Translations under genes and position numbers: made by a program | The notes under the pieces: model-generated | What the model was told of the DNA's origin: nothing | Seen by the model: only the letters and a program-made list of their open reading frames with translations | The model's database searches: none | Shown: positions 41,738 to 51,500 of the stretch, piece after piece | Position numbering within the stretch: position 1 is the stretch's first letter | Layout of the letters: the number at the start of each line of letters is the position of its first letter | Assembly (NCBI GenBank): GCA_017303355.1 | Contig: JAFLCU010000001.1 | Span: 372,001 to 436,000, forward strand | Direction of reading: 5' to 3' | DNA from: Caulobacterales bacterium | GTDB taxonomy: Bacteria > Pseudomonadota > Alphaproteobacteria > Caulobacterales > Aquidulcibacteraceae | DNA: 64,000 nucleotides

Positions 41738-42658
41738 ATGGCGGCGATGGACCCGTTGGATCCCTGCAAGGGCGCGGCGCGCGCGCTTGAGGAGGACGCT
41801 GCACCTCCCGCCCCCGCCCAGGAGCCGGCATTCGTGTTGATCGAGCCGCTGCACCGCACCGCGCCGCTGATCTTCGCCTCGCCGCATAGCGGGCGGCGCT
41901 ATCCGGCTGAATTGCTGGGCGAGGCGCGCGTCAGCCTGATCAGTCTGCGCCGCTCGGAAGACGCCTATGTCGATGAATTGTTCGCCAGCGCCGCCGCGCA
42001 TGGCGCGGCCGTGCTCTCGGCGACGATGGCGCGCGCTTATGTCGACCTCAATCGCGATCCCGGCGAACTCGATCCGGAGATGTTCGAGGAGCGGCCGCCG
42101 CACTCGCCGCACGCCAGCTCGCCGCGCGTGCAGGCGGGCCTGGGCGCGATCCCGCGTATTTGCGGCGATGGCCAATCGATCTATCGGCGCAAGCTTTCGC
42201 TCAGCGAGGCGCAGCGGCGCATCGCGCAGGTGCACCGGCCGTACCACGACACGCTGCAGGGCTTGATCGCGCAAACGAAAGAGCAGTTCGGCTGCGCGGT
42301 GCTGGTGGATTGCCACTCGATGCCGTCGAGCGCGCGCGGCGCGCATGCGCCGGACATCGTGCTTGGCGATCGCTTTGGCGCCTCGTGCCACCCGTCGGTG
42401 ACATCGCTGGCGGAGGCAACGCTGCGGCGTTTGGGCTATCGCGTCGCCCGCAACGCACCGTTCGCGGGCGGTCACACCACACAAACCTACGGCCGCCCGG
42501 CGCAGCGCGTGCATGCGCTGCAGATCGAAATCAATCGCGCGCTTTACGTCGATGAACGCACGCTTGAGCGCACCAGCGGCCACGCGCGCGTGCGCGCGGA
42601 TATGGCGCGGCTCGCCGAAGCGCTGAGCGCGGCGGCGCTGCACCGGAGCTTGGCGTAG
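41738..42658 (+). CDS. N-formylglutamate amidohydrolase family protein
   Basis: A 306-residue protein of the FGase family. LIFASPHSGRRYPAELL, SEDAYVDELF, YVDLNRDPGELDPEMF, LVDCHSMPS and PFAGGHTTQTYGRP are the conserved blocks with likely zinc ligands (His in SPHSG, Asp/Glu in SEDAYVDE, His in DCHS). Members split N-formylglutamate to glutamate and formate in histidine breakdown, but no hut genes are nearby, so the role may differ. Divergent from cpdR. Confidence 0.85.
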   Translation: MAAMDPLDPCKGAARALEEDAAPPAPAQEPAFVLIEPLHRTAPLIFASPHSGRRYPAELLGEARVSLISLRRSEDAYVDELFASAAAHGAAVLSATMARAYVDLNRDPGELDPEMFEERPPHSPHASSPRVQAGLGAIPRICGDGQSIYRRKLSLSEAQRRIAQVHRPYHDTLQGLIAQTKEQFGCAVLVDCHSMPSSARGAHAPDIVLGDRFGASCHPSVTSLAEATLRRLGYRVARNAPFAGGHTTQTYGRPAQRVHALQIEINRALYVDERTLERTSGHARVRADMARLAEALSAAALHRSLA

Positions 42659-42672
42659 CGCCGCGTGCGCCG

Positions 42673-44712
42673 CTAGTTGAACTTGCCGCCCTGTTCGGCT
42701 TTCGCTTTCAGCAAAGGCGCCACCGCGAAGCCGTGCTTGGCGAGGCTTTCGGCGATCTTGTCGAGCCCCACGGTGTCGGCCCAGAACATCGGGCCACCGG
42801 TATAGGCCGGCCAGCCATAGCCGTTGAGCCAGACGATATCGATGTCGGAGGCGCGCTGGGCGATCTTCTCATCGAGAATCTTCGCGCCCTCATTGACCAT
42901 CGGATAGAGCAGGCGTTCGAGAATTTCCTCGTCGCTCACGGGACGCTGGTTCGAGCCCGACTTGGCGATGAATTCTGCGATGATCTCTTCCACCTCGGGC
43001 GATGGCGAGGCTTTGCGGTTCTCGTCGTAATCGTAGAAGCCCTTGCCGGTCTTTTGGCCGCGACGGCCGCGCTCGCACAGCACTTCGCGGATGGTGGAGC
43101 TTTTCGAGGTTTCCGCGCTCCAGCCAATATCGAGGCCGGCGAGGTCCGACATTTGAAACGGGCCCATCGGCATGCCGAAGCTGGTCAGCACGCGATCGAT
43201 ATCCCAGGGCTTGGCGCCTTCGAGGACGAGCTTGTTGGCTTCCTGCTGGCGCTGGCTCAGCATGCGGTTGCCGATGAAGCCGAAGCACACGCCGGAGACG
43301 ACGGCGACCTTGTTGATCTTGCGCGCAAGCTCCATGCAGGTCTTGAGCACGGCTGGCGCAGTCTTGGCGCCACGCACCACCTCAAGCAGCTTCATCACGT
43401 TGGCCGGCGAGAAAAAGTGCAGGCCGATCACGCTTTCAGGGCGCTTCGTGGCCGAGGCGATTTCATCAAGATTGAGATAGGAGGTGTTGGAGGCGAGGAT
43501 CGCGCCCGGCTTGGCGACGCCATCAAGGCGCGCGAACACCTCCTTCTTGATCTCCATGTTCTCGAACACGGCTTCGATGATGAGATCGGCTTCGCCGAGC
43601 GCGTTGAAATCGAGCGTGGGCGTCAGCAGGCTCATCGCCTTTTCCACCTGCTCGGTGGTGAGGCGTCCCTTCTTGGCGGTGGCTTCGTAATTCTTGCGGA
43701 TGATGGCGACGCCGCGATCGAGCGCGGCCTGCTCGCGCTCCAGGATCGTCACCGGGATGCCCGCGGAGAGGAAGTTCATGGTGATGCCGCCGCCCATCGT
43801 GCCGGCGCCGAGCACGGCCACCTTCTTCACGGGCAGCGTTTGCGTATCGGCGCCGATGTCATCGATTTTGGCGGCGGCGCGTTCGGCAAAGAAGACGTGG
43901 CGCAGCGCCTTGGATTGCGTGCTGCCCATCAGCTTCATGATGAGTTCGCGTTCTTTCTTCGCACCTTCCTCGTACGGGAGATTGACCGCCGCTTGCACGG
44001 CTTCGATGCACGCGACCGGCGCTTCGAGACCGCGCAGCTTGCGCGCGTTTTCCTGACGGAAGCGTTCGAAGAATGCCGGATCCTTCTTGGCTTCGTCGAC
44101 CTTGTCGGTGCGGTCGCGGCTGACCGGGTGCGTTGAATTTTTCGCGATTTCGCGCGCGAAGGCGATGGCGTCCGTCTCAAGCGATTGCTCGCCGGCGATG
44201 CGGTCGACGAGGCCGATCGCTTCGGCCTTCTTGGCCGGGATCGGGTCGCCGAAAACGATCATCGGCAGTGCGTCCTTCACGCCGACGACGCGCGGGAGGC
44301 GCTGCGTGCCGCCCGCGCCCGGCAGAATGCCGAGTTTCACTTCGGGCAGGCCAAGCTTCGCGGAGGGTACGGCGATGCGGTAGTGGCAGCCGAGCGCGAC
44401 CTCGAGGCCGCCGCCGAGCGCGGTGCCGTGAATGGCGGCCACCGCCGGCTTGGCGCTGGCTTCGATGGCGTCGCAGACACTGGGCAGGCCCGGGCCGACC
44501 GGCGGCTTGCCGAATTCGGTGATGTCGGCGCCAGCGAAGAAGGTGCGCCCATCGCAGCGAATGACGATCGCCTTGATGCTGTCATCGGCCGCGGCCGCCT
44601 TGATCGCATCGGCGAGGCCCGCGCGCACGGCCTGGCCCAAGGCGTTGACCGGCGGGTTGTTGGCGCTGACGACTAGAATATCGCCCTCCTTGCGCGTGCT
44701 CACGATCGACAT
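42673..44712 (-). CDS. fadJ: Fatty-acid oxidation multifunctional enzyme: enoyl-CoA hydratase / 3-hydroxyacyl-CoA dehydrogenase
   Basis: A 679-residue fusion. Residues 1-190 are a crotonase domain: oxyanion loops AGADITEFG and [20 protein letters not shown], with the catalytic-type glutamates in [20 protein letters not shown]. From about 295, [18 protein letters not shown] is the NAD-binding fold, followed by the HAD domain with [20 protein letters not shown] (catalytic His) and C-terminal helical repeats. It hydrates trans-2-enoyl-CoA and oxidises the 3-hydroxy product in beta-oxidation. The thiolase partner is not adjacent. Confidence 0.92.
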   Translation of the reverse strand: MSIVSTRKEGDILVVSANNPPVNALGQAVRAGLADAIKAAAADDSIKAIVIRCDGRTFFAGADITEFGKPPVGPGLPSVCDAIEASAKPAVAAIHGTALGGGLEVALGCHYRIAVPSAKLGLPEVKLGILPGAGGTQRLPRVVGVKDALPMIVFGDPIPAKKAEAIGLVDRIAGEQSLETDAIAFAREIAKNSTHPVSRDRTDKVDEAKKDPAFFERFRQENARKLRGLEAPVACIEAVQAAVNLPYEEGAKKERELIMKLMGSTQSKALRHVFFAERAAAKIDDIGADTQTLPVKKVAVLGAGTMGGGITMNFLSAGIPVTILEREQAALDRGVAIIRKNYEATAKKGRLTTEQVEKAMSLLTPTLDFNALGEADLIIEAVFENMEIKKEVFARLDGVAKPGAILASNTSYLNLDEIASATKRPESVIGLHFFSPANVMKLLEVVRGAKTAPAVLKTCMELARKINKVAVVSGVCFGFIGNRMLSQRQQEANKLVLEGAKPWDIDRVLTSFGMPMGPFQMSDLAGLDIGWSAETSKSSTIREVLCERGRRGQKTGKGFYDYDENRKASPSPEVEEIIAEFIAKSGSNQRPVSDEEILERLLYPMVNEGAKILDEKIAQRASDIDIVWLNGYGWPAYTGGPMFWADTVGLDKIAESLAKHGFAVAPLLKAKAEQGGKFN

Positions 44713-44910
44713 GGGCGCTCCTTCTCTTGTCCTGTTTCGCGCAGTTCAGTGCGGCAAAATCCGGCGAACTTCAACGCTGCCGCAGAGGCACTGAGCGCCG
44801 CGCGCAACCACGTCAATTCCGCGCGGAGATAGCGCGCGGAAACATCGCGCTGGCGCTGGTCGCAATGCGGAGCGGCCGCCGAGCCGCCAGTACGCAAAAA
44901 CATCACAGTC

Positions 44911-44938
44911 GCGAATGCATTTGCGAATGACTTGCATC
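44911..44938. promoter_or_regulatory. Candidate Fur-type box ahead of the siderophore receptor
   Basis: GCGAATGCAT TTGCGAATGA CTTGCATC contains repeated GCGAATG/TGCA elements of the kind seen in ferric-uptake-regulator sites. It lies about 65 bases before the receptor start. The match to the 19-bp consensus is partial. Confidence 0.45.
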
Positions 44939-45001
44939 TGATTAGACGGGCTGCTAGGGGACACGGCAAAGGCGGAATGCCTCTGGTGGGGACTTGAGCA
45001 T

Positions 45002-47374
45002 ATGAGCAGACCGAAAACCGTTGGCGTGCGCAGTTTTGCCAAGAAGGCGCTGCAAGCCTCGATCCTGATTGGCGCGTCGACTCTGGCCATGGGGGCCACG
45101 AGCCAGGCTTTCGCGCAACAAAGCGGCGAGCAAGACAGCACGATCACGGTCACGGGGGATCGTCGTGATCCACAATCGCCGCGCTATACCGCGCCGCTCG
45201 AGGATACCCCGCGTTCAATCACGGTTATTCCGCCGGAAGTGCTCGAAGCCACGGCCGCCGCGACGCTTACGGACGCACTGCGCACAATTCCCGGCATCAC
45301 GCTTGGCTCCGGCGAAGGCGGCACCGGCGCGGGCGACCGGCCCTTTATCCGCGGCATCGACAGCACCAACGATGTGTTCGTGGATGGCGTGCGCGATAGC
45401 GGCGTCACGTCTCGCGAAGTGTTCAACCTTGAGCAAGTCGAGGTTTCGCGCGGACCGGGCGGCGCGTTCGCCGGCCGCGGCTCGACGGGCGGATCGCTGA
45501 ATCTGGTCAGCAAAACGCCGCATGTTAGCGAAAGCTTCTACGCTGGCAGCGTCGCCCTTGGCTCCGACGAGACCCGGCGCGCGACGCTCGACATCAACCA
45601 GGTCCTGGGCGACCACGCCGCGTTCCGGTTGAACATCATGGATCACGAAGCGGATGTCGCTGGTCGTGATGCCGTGCATTTGAGCCGTCAAGGCATCGCG
45701 CCGTCGCTCGCGCTTGGCCTCGGCACGCCGACGCGGATCACGCTCAGCTATTACCATCTCGAGAACGATGATGTTCCTGACTACGGGATTCCGTATGAGG
45801 TCGTCGGCACGGCGACCGATCCTGTGTATGGCGCCATCACCTATCGCGCGCCGATCAGCGGGCATGACGAAGATTTCTACGGCTTGCTCAATCGGGACTT
45901 CCGCGAACAACAAGCCGATATCGGCACACTGCGCGTCGAGTACGATTTCAGCGACAACATTACGCTGCGCAACGTCACGCGCTATGGTGAAACCAGCAAC
46001 CATCAGGTTGTCACCAATCCCGACGACAGCCGCGGCAACGTCGCGAACGGCTATATCTTCCGCTCGTCGAAAAACCGTGGCCTCGATCTGACCACCACGG
46101 CGAACGTCACCGACCTCTACGGTGAATTCCAGGCGCTTGGCTGGACCCATAATTTCGACATCGGCATGGAGCTCAGCCGCGAAGAGACTCACAATCAGGG
46201 CTATTATGTCGTTGCGCCGAATCTCGCGGTTCAGCCCGGCTTTCCGCCCACTTCCGGCGCACCCGGCGCGGGCACAAATGTGAGCACCGGCACGGCTTGC
46301 TCCAACCTCGCCAATCAAGGCGCGGCTGGCGGCTACAATTGCACGACGCTTTCCAATCCCAATCCGAACGACCCTTGGAACGGGCAAGTGGTGCGCTCGC
46401 GCGCCTACACCGATACGACGACGGAAGTGTTCGCGCTTTACGCGTTCGACACGATCGAGTTCAACGAGCAATGGTCGCTCAATCTTGGCCTGCGCTACGA
46501 TGAATACGCGACCGAGCAAACCGGTGTGACGGCAGCGGCAAGTGCTGCCGCGCCCTATTACACGCTCGGCGTGGCCACGCCGCTTGAACGCGAAGATTCC
46601 TTCGTCAATTATCAGATCGGCCTAGTTTACAATCCGACGGAGGCGGGCACGATCTATTTCAACGTTGGCACATCAACCAACCCCTCAGGCGAAGGCGGCG
46701 GCGATACCAGTTCGCTCTCGACCGCGATCCAAATCCTCGAGCCGGAAGAAAACTTGAGCTACGAGGCCGGCGTGAAATGGCAATTGTTCGGTGAACGCGC
46801 GCTCGCCACTGCGGCCATCTTCCACACCGAGAAAACCAACGCCCGCGTCACCGACGCGTTCGGCGTCACCGATACGGTAGGCACGCAAGAGGTGAACGGC
46901 ATCGAGCTGACCTTGTCGGGGCAAATCACCGAAGATTGGTTCGTGTTCGGCGGCTACACCTATCTCGACAGCGAACTGGTCGACGCGGGCTTCCAGTCCA
47001 TCACCAATGCGACGGTTTGCGCGCCGGTGACGACCTGCTTTGTCCAGTCCGCCGCGACAGGCAAACGCTTCCCCAACACGCCCGAGCATGCGCTCAGCTT
47101 GTGGAGCACCTATTCGGTCACGGACGCGTTCACGTTTGGCGCGGGCGCGTCCTACATGTCCGACCGCTTCGCCGACACGACCAATCGCATCTCCATACCG
47201 GAATATTGGCGCTATGACGCGAACGCGAGCTACGCATTCAACGATCACGTGAACGTGCAGCTGAACCTCTACAATTTGAGCGACGAGCGCTACGTGACCA
47301 ATCCGTTCACGACGCACATGGCGCAGATCGCGCCAGGCCGGTCGGCGCTGCTGACGCTGAACGTGCGCTACTAA
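45002..47374 (+). CDS. TonB-dependent siderophore receptor (Fiu/PiuA-like)
   Basis: A 790-residue receptor. The signal ends near AFAQQ; TonB-box-like STITVTGDRRD, plug domain with DTPRSITVIPPEVLEATAAA, RPFIRGIDSTNDVFVDGVRD and VEVSRGPGGAFAGRGSTGG match the siderophore/catecholate receptor group; the barrel ends LTLNVRY. Its gene is followed by a PiuC-like hydroxylase, and then PepSY, DUF2271, DUF4198 and ApbE genes, a set repeatedly found with iron-starvation receptors. A Fur-like box precedes it, and a terminator-like hairpin follows. Confidence 0.9.
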   Translation: MSRPKTVGVRSFAKKALQASILIGASTLAMGATSQAFAQQSGEQDSTITVTGDRRDPQSPRYTAPLEDTPRSITVIPPEVLEATAAATLTDALRTIPGITLGSGEGGTGAGDRPFIRGIDSTNDVFVDGVRDSGVTSREVFNLEQVEVSRGPGGAFAGRGSTGGSLNLVSKTPHVSESFYAGSVALGSDETRRATLDINQVLGDHAAFRLNIMDHEADVAGRDAVHLSRQGIAPSLALGLGTPTRITLSYYHLENDDVPDYGIPYEVVGTATDPVYGAITYRAPISGHDEDFYGLLNRDFREQQADIGTLRVEYDFSDNITLRNVTRYGETSNHQVVTNPDDSRGNVANGYIFRSSKNRGLDLTTTANVTDLYGEFQALGWTHNFDIGMELSREETHNQGYYVVAPNLAVQPGFPPTSGAPGAGTNVSTGTACSNLANQGAAGGYNCTTLSNPNPNDPWNGQVVRSRAYTDTTTEVFALYAFDTIEFNEQWSLNLGLRYDEYATEQTGVTAAASAAAPYYTLGVATPLEREDSFVNYQIGLVYNPTEAGTIYFNVGTSTNPSGEGGGDTSSLSTAIQILEPEENLSYEAGVKWQLFGERALATAAIFHTEKTNARVTDAFGVTDTVGTQEVNGIELTLSGQITEDWFVFGGYTYLDSELVDAGFQSITNATVCAPVTTCFVQSAATGKRFPNTPEHALSLWSTYSVTDAFTFGAGASYMSDRFADTTNRISIPEYWRYDANASYAFNDHVNVQLNLYNLSDERYVTNPFTTHMAQIAPGRSALLTLNVRY

Positions 47375-47399
47375 GGCGGGGTTTCCCCTTCAGTGTGGG

Positions 47400-47436
47400 G
47401 GCTCTGTCTGCGACGCAGGCGGAGCCTCTTCTCTTT
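47400..47436 (+). terminator. Terminator/attenuator between siderophore receptor and PKHD hydroxylase
   Basis: The stem GGCTC...GAGCC (47400-47404 with 47422-47426) continues through TGTCTGCG / CGCAGGCG with G-T pairs and is followed by TCTTCTCTTT. It could lower expression of the second gene relative to the first. Confidence 0.6.
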
Positions 47437-47449
47437 ATCCGAGCATCAC

Positions 47450-48133
47450 ATGCTGCTGACTATTCCAAATGTGCTGAGCAAGGACGCGGTCGCGCGCTTG
47501 CGTGGCCAGATCGACGCCGCGACTTGGGTCGACGGCAACGTCACGTCGGGCCGCCAATCGGCCATGGCGAAACACAATCTGCAGCTGCCGGAAGAGAGCG
47601 CGGCCGCGCGCGCGGCCGGCAATCTCATTCTCGACGCCCTGGAGAAGGCGCCGCTTTTCATCGCCGCCGCGCTGCCGCTCAAGATTTTTCCGCCGTTGTT
47701 CAACAGATACGGCGTCGGTCAAACCTTCGGCATGCACGTCGATAATGCGCTGCGCGTGCGCCAGGACGGCCAGTTTCGGATTCGAGCAGACTTATCCGCG
47801 ACGTTGTTTCTGAGCGAGCCCGAAGATTATGACGGCGGCGAACTCATCATCGAAGATACGTATGGCGGCCATAGCGTGAAGCTCGCCGCTGGCGATATGG
47901 TGCTCTACCCGTCCTCAAGCCTGCACCGGGTGGAGCCGGTCACGCGCGGCGCGCGGGTGGCCAGCTTTTTCTGGATTCAGTCCATGGTGCGCGAAACCGC
48001 CCAGCGCGCGCTGCTGTTCGATATGGACATGGCCATACAGCAATTGAGCACTCAGGTCGGGATCGATCATCCGGCCGTCATCAGCTTGACCGGAAACTAC
48101 CACAACCTGCTGCGCATGTGGGCCGACATCTAA
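47450..48133 (+). CDS. piuC: PKHD-type Fe(II)/2-oxoglutarate hydroxylase (PiuC-like)
   Basis: A 227-residue dioxygenase from ATG 47450 ([10 protein letters not shown]). Iron ligands His96 and Asp98 (GMHVDNA) and His159 (SSLHRVEPV), with Arg169 for 2-oxoglutarate; [17 protein letters not shown] and YPSSSLHRV are PKHD family blocks. PiuC proteins accompany TonB siderophore receptors and are expected to modify imported or secreted chelators; the substrate is not established. Translation start lacks a strong Shine-Dalgarno, and a terminator-like hairpin precedes it. Confidence 0.9.
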   Translation: MLLTIPNVLSKDAVARLRGQIDAATWVDGNVTSGRQSAMAKHNLQLPEESAAARAAGNLILDALEKAPLFIAAALPLKIFPPLFNRYGVGQTFGMHVDNALRVRQDGQFRIRADLSATLFLSEPEDYDGGELIIEDTYGGHSVKLAAGDMVLYPSSSLHRVEPVTRGARVASFFWIQSMVRETAQRALLFDMDMAIQQLSTQVGIDHPAVISLTGNYHNLLRMWADI

Positions 48134-48162
48134 AACAGCTGCGATCCGCCTCAACCAGCCAG

Positions 48163-48184
48163 TTGCAAATGATTGTCAATTACG
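48163..48184. promoter_or_regulatory. Candidate Fur box ahead of the PepSY operon
   Basis: TTGCAAATGATTGTCAATTA agrees with the 19-bp Fur consensus at about 12 positions (AATGAT core and TCA/TTA part). It lies about 60 bases before the PepSY gene and gives the second half of the iron cluster its own regulated promoter. Confidence 0.55.
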
Positions 48185-48243
48185 TACAAGAGCGAGGCTG
48201 ATGTGCGCGGGGCGCGCGCTCAAGGCTGGGATTCTTTGATCAA

Positions 48244-48912
48244 ATGACGACCGACAGTGTAACGGCGCCCCCAGCCGCTCCGAAAACCAAAGCCAAGCCG
48301 AAGAAGAGCGGCATGGCGCGCCAGTTCTGGGTGCGTCAGATCATGAACTGGCATTGGATCAGCGCCGCGATTTCGCTGATCGGCATGATCGTTTTCGCCA
48401 TCACCGGCATCACGCTGAACCATGCAGGCGACATCGCCGCAGCGCCTGTGGTGCGTGAGCAAAGCGCGGAGTTGCCGGCGAACTTGCTGCGCGCGTTGCC
48501 TGAGCAGGAAGGCCGCCACGCCTTGCCCGCTTCAGTGGTGCAATGGGCGGACGCGGAATTTTCCATCAACAGCGCGGGCCGCGAAGCCGAATGGTCGGCG
48601 GACGAAATCTATCTGGCGATGGCGCGCCCCGGCGGCGACGCCTGGATCAGCATCGACCGCGCGACCGGCGAGGTGATGCACGAAGATACCTGGCGCGGTT
48701 GGATCGCGTATTTCAATGATCTGCACAAAGGCCGCAACACCGGCGAAGCATGGGCCTGGTTCATCGACGTCTTCGCGATCGCCTCGGTGATCTTCTGCTT
48801 GAGCGGGCTTGGCCTGCTCTGGCTGAAAGCCGTGGCGCGTCCCTCGACTTGGCCGCTGGTCGGGGCGGGCCTCATCATTCCGCTCGTTCTCGTTCTTCTT
48901 TTCATTCACTGA
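48244..48912 (+). CDS. PepSY-domain membrane protein
   Basis: A 222-residue protein with a basic N-terminus, one membrane segment near WISAAISLIGMIVFAITGITL (split, about 38-58), a periplasmic PepSY-like domain (AMARPGGDAWISIDRATGEV then HEDTWRGWIAYFNDLHKGRN) and two C-terminal segments. PepSY_TM proteins in iron clusters are proposed to take part in ferric reduction in the periplasm together with flavin-modified partners. It leads an operon with DUF2271, DUF4198 and ApbE genes. Confidence 0.85.
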   Translation: MTTDSVTAPPAAPKTKAKPKKSGMARQFWVRQIMNWHWISAAISLIGMIVFAITGITLNHAGDIAAAPVVREQSAELPANLLRALPEQEGRHALPASVVQWADAEFSINSAGREAEWSADEIYLAMARPGGDAWISIDRATGEVMHEDTWRGWIAYFNDLHKGRNTGEAWAWFIDVFAIASVIFCLSGLGLLWLKAVARPSTWPLVGAGLIIPLVLVLLFIH

Positions 48913-48927
48913 AGAGGTCTTCTCCCC

Positions 48928-49440
48928 ATGAAGCTTCCCCTGCTCGCGTCCGCGGCTTTCGCACTGAGTGCGGCGCCTGCGCTTGCCGCTGATTTACGTG
49001 TCGATATCGAGGTGCCGCGCCTCTCGGCGGCGGAATATCACGCGCCCTACGTGGCGGTGTGGATCGAAAACCCTGATCAGACCGCCGTCGGCACGCTCTC
49101 GGTTTGGTACGATGTCGATCTGCGCAACAACGAAGGTCTGACCTGGCTTGCCGACATGCGCACATGGTGGCGCAAGAGCGGCCGCACCTTGACGCTGCCC
49201 GCCGATGGCGTGAGCGGCGCAACACGCGCGCCGGGCCGCCACAGCATCACCTTCCGCGCCGATAACCCGACACTGCGCAATCTGCCGGCCGGCCAATACA
49301 ATGTCGTGGTTGAAGCCGCGCGCGAATTGGGCGGCCGCGAATTGGTGCGCGTGCCGTTCACATGGGGCGGCGCCGCGAACACGGCCTCTGGCCAAGGCTC
49401 ATCCGAACTCGGCGCGATCAGCGTCGCCGTCACGCGCTAA
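48928..49440 (+). CDS. Periplasmic DUF2271-family protein
   Basis: A 170-residue secreted protein with signal LLASAAFALSAAPALAA. The rest is beta-rich: LRVDIEVPRLSAAEYHAPYV, WYDVDLRNNEGLTWLADMR and a C-terminal strand set ending LGAISVAVTR. DUF2271 proteins of this type are found between PepSY and ApbE genes and may be flavinylated or pass electrons, which is not proven. It starts 15 bases after the PepSY gene. Confidence 0.82.
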   Translation: MKLPLLASAAFALSAAPALAADLRVDIEVPRLSAAEYHAPYVAVWIENPDQTAVGTLSVWYDVDLRNNEGLTWLADMRTWWRKSGRTLTLPADGVSGATRAPGRHSITFRADNPTLRNLPAGQYNVVVEAARELGGRELVRVPFTWGGAANTASGQGSSELGAISVAVTR

Positions 49441-49451
49441 GGGGAATGCAC

Positions 49452-50255
49452 ATGAAGAAAACTCTGCTGGCTCTGGCTGCGTTCGCCGCCGCTTCCATGC
49501 CGCTCGCGGCGCACGCGCACAGACAATGGATCGAACCATCCTCAACCGTGCTCTCCGGCACGGGCGATGACGTGTGGGTGACGTTCGACGCCGCCGTCTC
49601 GAACACGCTCTTCCACGCCGATCACCAGCCGATGCGCATCGATGGCCTCATTGTCACCGCGCCGGACGGCAGCAGCGTCGCGCCGCAAAATGTCACGCGC
49701 GGACGCTATCGTTCGACGTTTGATGTGCAGCTCACGCAAAACGGCACCTATCGCATCGTGAACGCGTCGAGCGGCATGAACGCGCGCTACGAGCTGAACG
49801 GTGAGAATCGCAACTGGCGTGGTACGGCGGCGGAGTTCGCCACCGCCATTCCAGCCGGCGCCACCAATGTGCGCGTGTCCGAAAACGCCAACCGGGTCGA
49901 GACTTTCGTCACGCGCGGCGCGCCGACGCCGATCGCGCAAGTGAACGCTGGCCTCGAAATCGCGCCCGTCACGCACCCGAACGATCTCGTCGCCAATGAA
50001 GCGGCGCAATTCCGCCTGCTGCTCGACGGCCGCCCGGCCGCGAACATTGAGGTGACGATCGCACCCGGCAATGCGCGCTATCGCAATGAGACGGGCGAGA
50101 TCAAGGTGACGACAAACGCCCAAGGTGCGTTCAGCGTGACCTTCCCGACGCCGGGCATGTGGTGGGTAAACGCATCGGTGCGGGACCTGCCGAGCCAAAT
50201 TCGCGGCGCGACGCGCAGTGCGAATTATAGCGGCGTGCTCGAGGTTTTGCCGTAA
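49452..50255 (+). CDS. Periplasmic DUF4198-family protein
   Basis: A 267-residue secreted protein from ATG 49452, set by AAGGGGAA at the right distance (ATG 49446 is too close). The signal is KKTLLALAAFAAASMPLAAH. The mature part starts HAHRQWIEPSSTVLSG, a hallmark of DUF4198 (cobalt/nickel-type periplasmic Ig-like proteins), and has two beta-sandwich regions; GAFSVTFPTPGMWWVNAS is the second. A metal-linked role in iron uptake or reduction is inferred from the operon. Confidence 0.85.
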   Translation: MKKTLLALAAFAAASMPLAAHAHRQWIEPSSTVLSGTGDDVWVTFDAAVSNTLFHADHQPMRIDGLIVTAPDGSSVAPQNVTRGRYRSTFDVQLTQNGTYRIVNASSGMNARYELNGENRNWRGTAAEFATAIPAGATNVRVSENANRVETFVTRGAPTPIAQVNAGLEIAPVTHPNDLVANEAAQFRLLLDGRPAANIEVTIAPGNARYRNETGEIKVTTNAQGAFSVTFPTPGMWWVNASVRDLPSQIRGATRSANYSGVLEVLP

Positions 50256-50264
50256 CAGGAGCGC

Positions 50265-51248
50265 ATGAACCGCGTTCTCGTTCCGCAAATCACCACTCCA
50301 CCGGTTGCGCCGTGCAACGCGCAAGCGGTGGAGTTTTGCGGCGAAACGATGGGGACAAGCTGGTGCGTGCGGGGCTTCGCGGCGCCACACTTTGACAGCG
50401 CGCGGTTTGAAAACAGCGTTGACGTGCTGTTCGCCGACATCATCACGCAGATGTCGCCCTGGGCCCCGGACTCGCTGATCAATCGCTACAACGAGCTGGC
50501 GCCTGGCGCGTGGATCGAGCTACCGGCGTATTTCAGCGCGGTTATCGATTGCGCGCTGGCGATCGCCGAACACTCCAACGGCGCGTTCGACCCAACGCTG
50601 GGCGCGCTTGTCGATCTTTGGGGTTTCGGCGCCACCGCCGCCGAGGCCGCCCCCACCGCCGCGCGTATCGCGGACACGCTTAGCGCATCCGGATGGCGGA
50701 AACTGAAACGCGATGGCGCGCGGCTTTTTCAGCCGGGCGGCTTGCGTCTTGACCTGAACGGCGTCGCCAAGGGCTACGCCGTGGATCAACTCGCGGACCT
50801 CGCGGCGCGGGCGGGCCTGCTTTCTTATTTGATCGAGATTGGCGGCGAGTTGAAAGGCGCGGGCGTGAAGCCCGATGGGCAGCCCTGGTGGGTTGAACTT
50901 GAGCACCCCAGCGCGGAGGGCGCACCGCAGCGCACGCTCGTCGCGCTCCACAATCTCGCGATCGCCTCCTCCGGCGACTATCGGCGCTTCGAGATGGTCG
51001 ACGACAAACGCCTCTCGCACACGATCTCACCACATACGGGATGGCCGATTGAAACCGCGATCGCGTCCGCAACAGTGCTCCACACCTCCTGCATGCACGC
51101 GGACGCCTACGCCACGGCGCTTCAGGTACTGGGTGAGAGTGATGGTCTCGCCTTGGCCGAGGCTTTGGGTTTGGCCGTTATCGTCAATACGCGCACAGAC
51201 GCCGGCTTCGTCGAGGCGCTCTCAAGCGCGGCGCACGCGCTCGCCTGA
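50265..51248 (+). CDS. apbE: FAD:protein FMN transferase (ApbE)
   Basis: A 327-residue ApbE-family protein. FCGETMGTSWCVRG (N-terminal motif), GAFDPTLGALVDLWGFG, LDLNGVAKGYAVDQLADL (flavin-binding), IEIGGELKGAG and the late HADAYATALQVLG are all present. ApbE attaches FMN covalently to threonine in target proteins. No signal peptide is clear. Placed at the end of the iron operon, it probably flavinylates one of the preceding membrane or periplasmic proteins. Confidence 0.92.
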   Translation: MNRVLVPQITTPPVAPCNAQAVEFCGETMGTSWCVRGFAAPHFDSARFENSVDVLFADIITQMSPWAPDSLINRYNELAPGAWIELPAYFSAVIDCALAIAEHSNGAFDPTLGALVDLWGFGATAAEAAPTAARIADTLSASGWRKLKRDGARLFQPGGLRLDLNGVAKGYAVDQLADLAARAGLLSYLIEIGGELKGAGVKPDGQPWWVELEHPSAEGAPQRTLVALHNLAIASSGDYRRFEMVDDKRLSHTISPHTGWPIETAIASATVLHTSCMHADAYATALQVLGESDGLALAEALGLAVIVNTRTDAGFVEALSSAAHALA

Positions 51249-51270
51249 CACCAAGTTTCAGGGTGGAGAA

Positions 51271-51346
51271 TGGTGCCGCCTGCGTGACTCGAACACGCGA
51301 CCCCCGCATTACGAATGCGGTGCTCTACCGGCTGAGCTAAGGCGGC
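51271..51346 (-). tRNA. tRNA-Thr (anticodon CGT)
   Basis: Minus-strand cloverleaf: acceptor GCCGCCT / AGGCGGC, D-arm GCTC...GAGC, anticodon stem CCGCA / TGCGG with loop TTCGTAA (anticodon CGT), T-arm GTGTTCGAGTCACGC and encoded CCA. Confidence 0.96.
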
Positions 51347-51500
51347 GCCGGCCTGGGGGCGCGTGGCCCAACCAGGAGGGCGGTTCAATACGCGCGCTCG
51401 GGCGCCAGGGCAAGGGCGGCGACGCGCCAATGGGCGCCTTTCCTGAGCGGCCTTGCCGTGGCGGGTGGTTCGACCTCTTAATCCGCGCGGAGTTCGCCCC

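Noticed and set aside
42733..44136. 467-codon open frame on the plus strand
   Set aside because: Antisense of the FadJ-like gene, whose domains are unmistakable on the minus strand.
44746..45153. 135-residue minus-strand frame upstream of the siderophore receptor
   Set aside because: It overlaps the receptor signal sequence and Fur-like box and shows no protein pattern.
45215..46519. 434-codon open frame on the minus strand
   Set aside because: Antisense of the siderophore receptor; no protein pattern.
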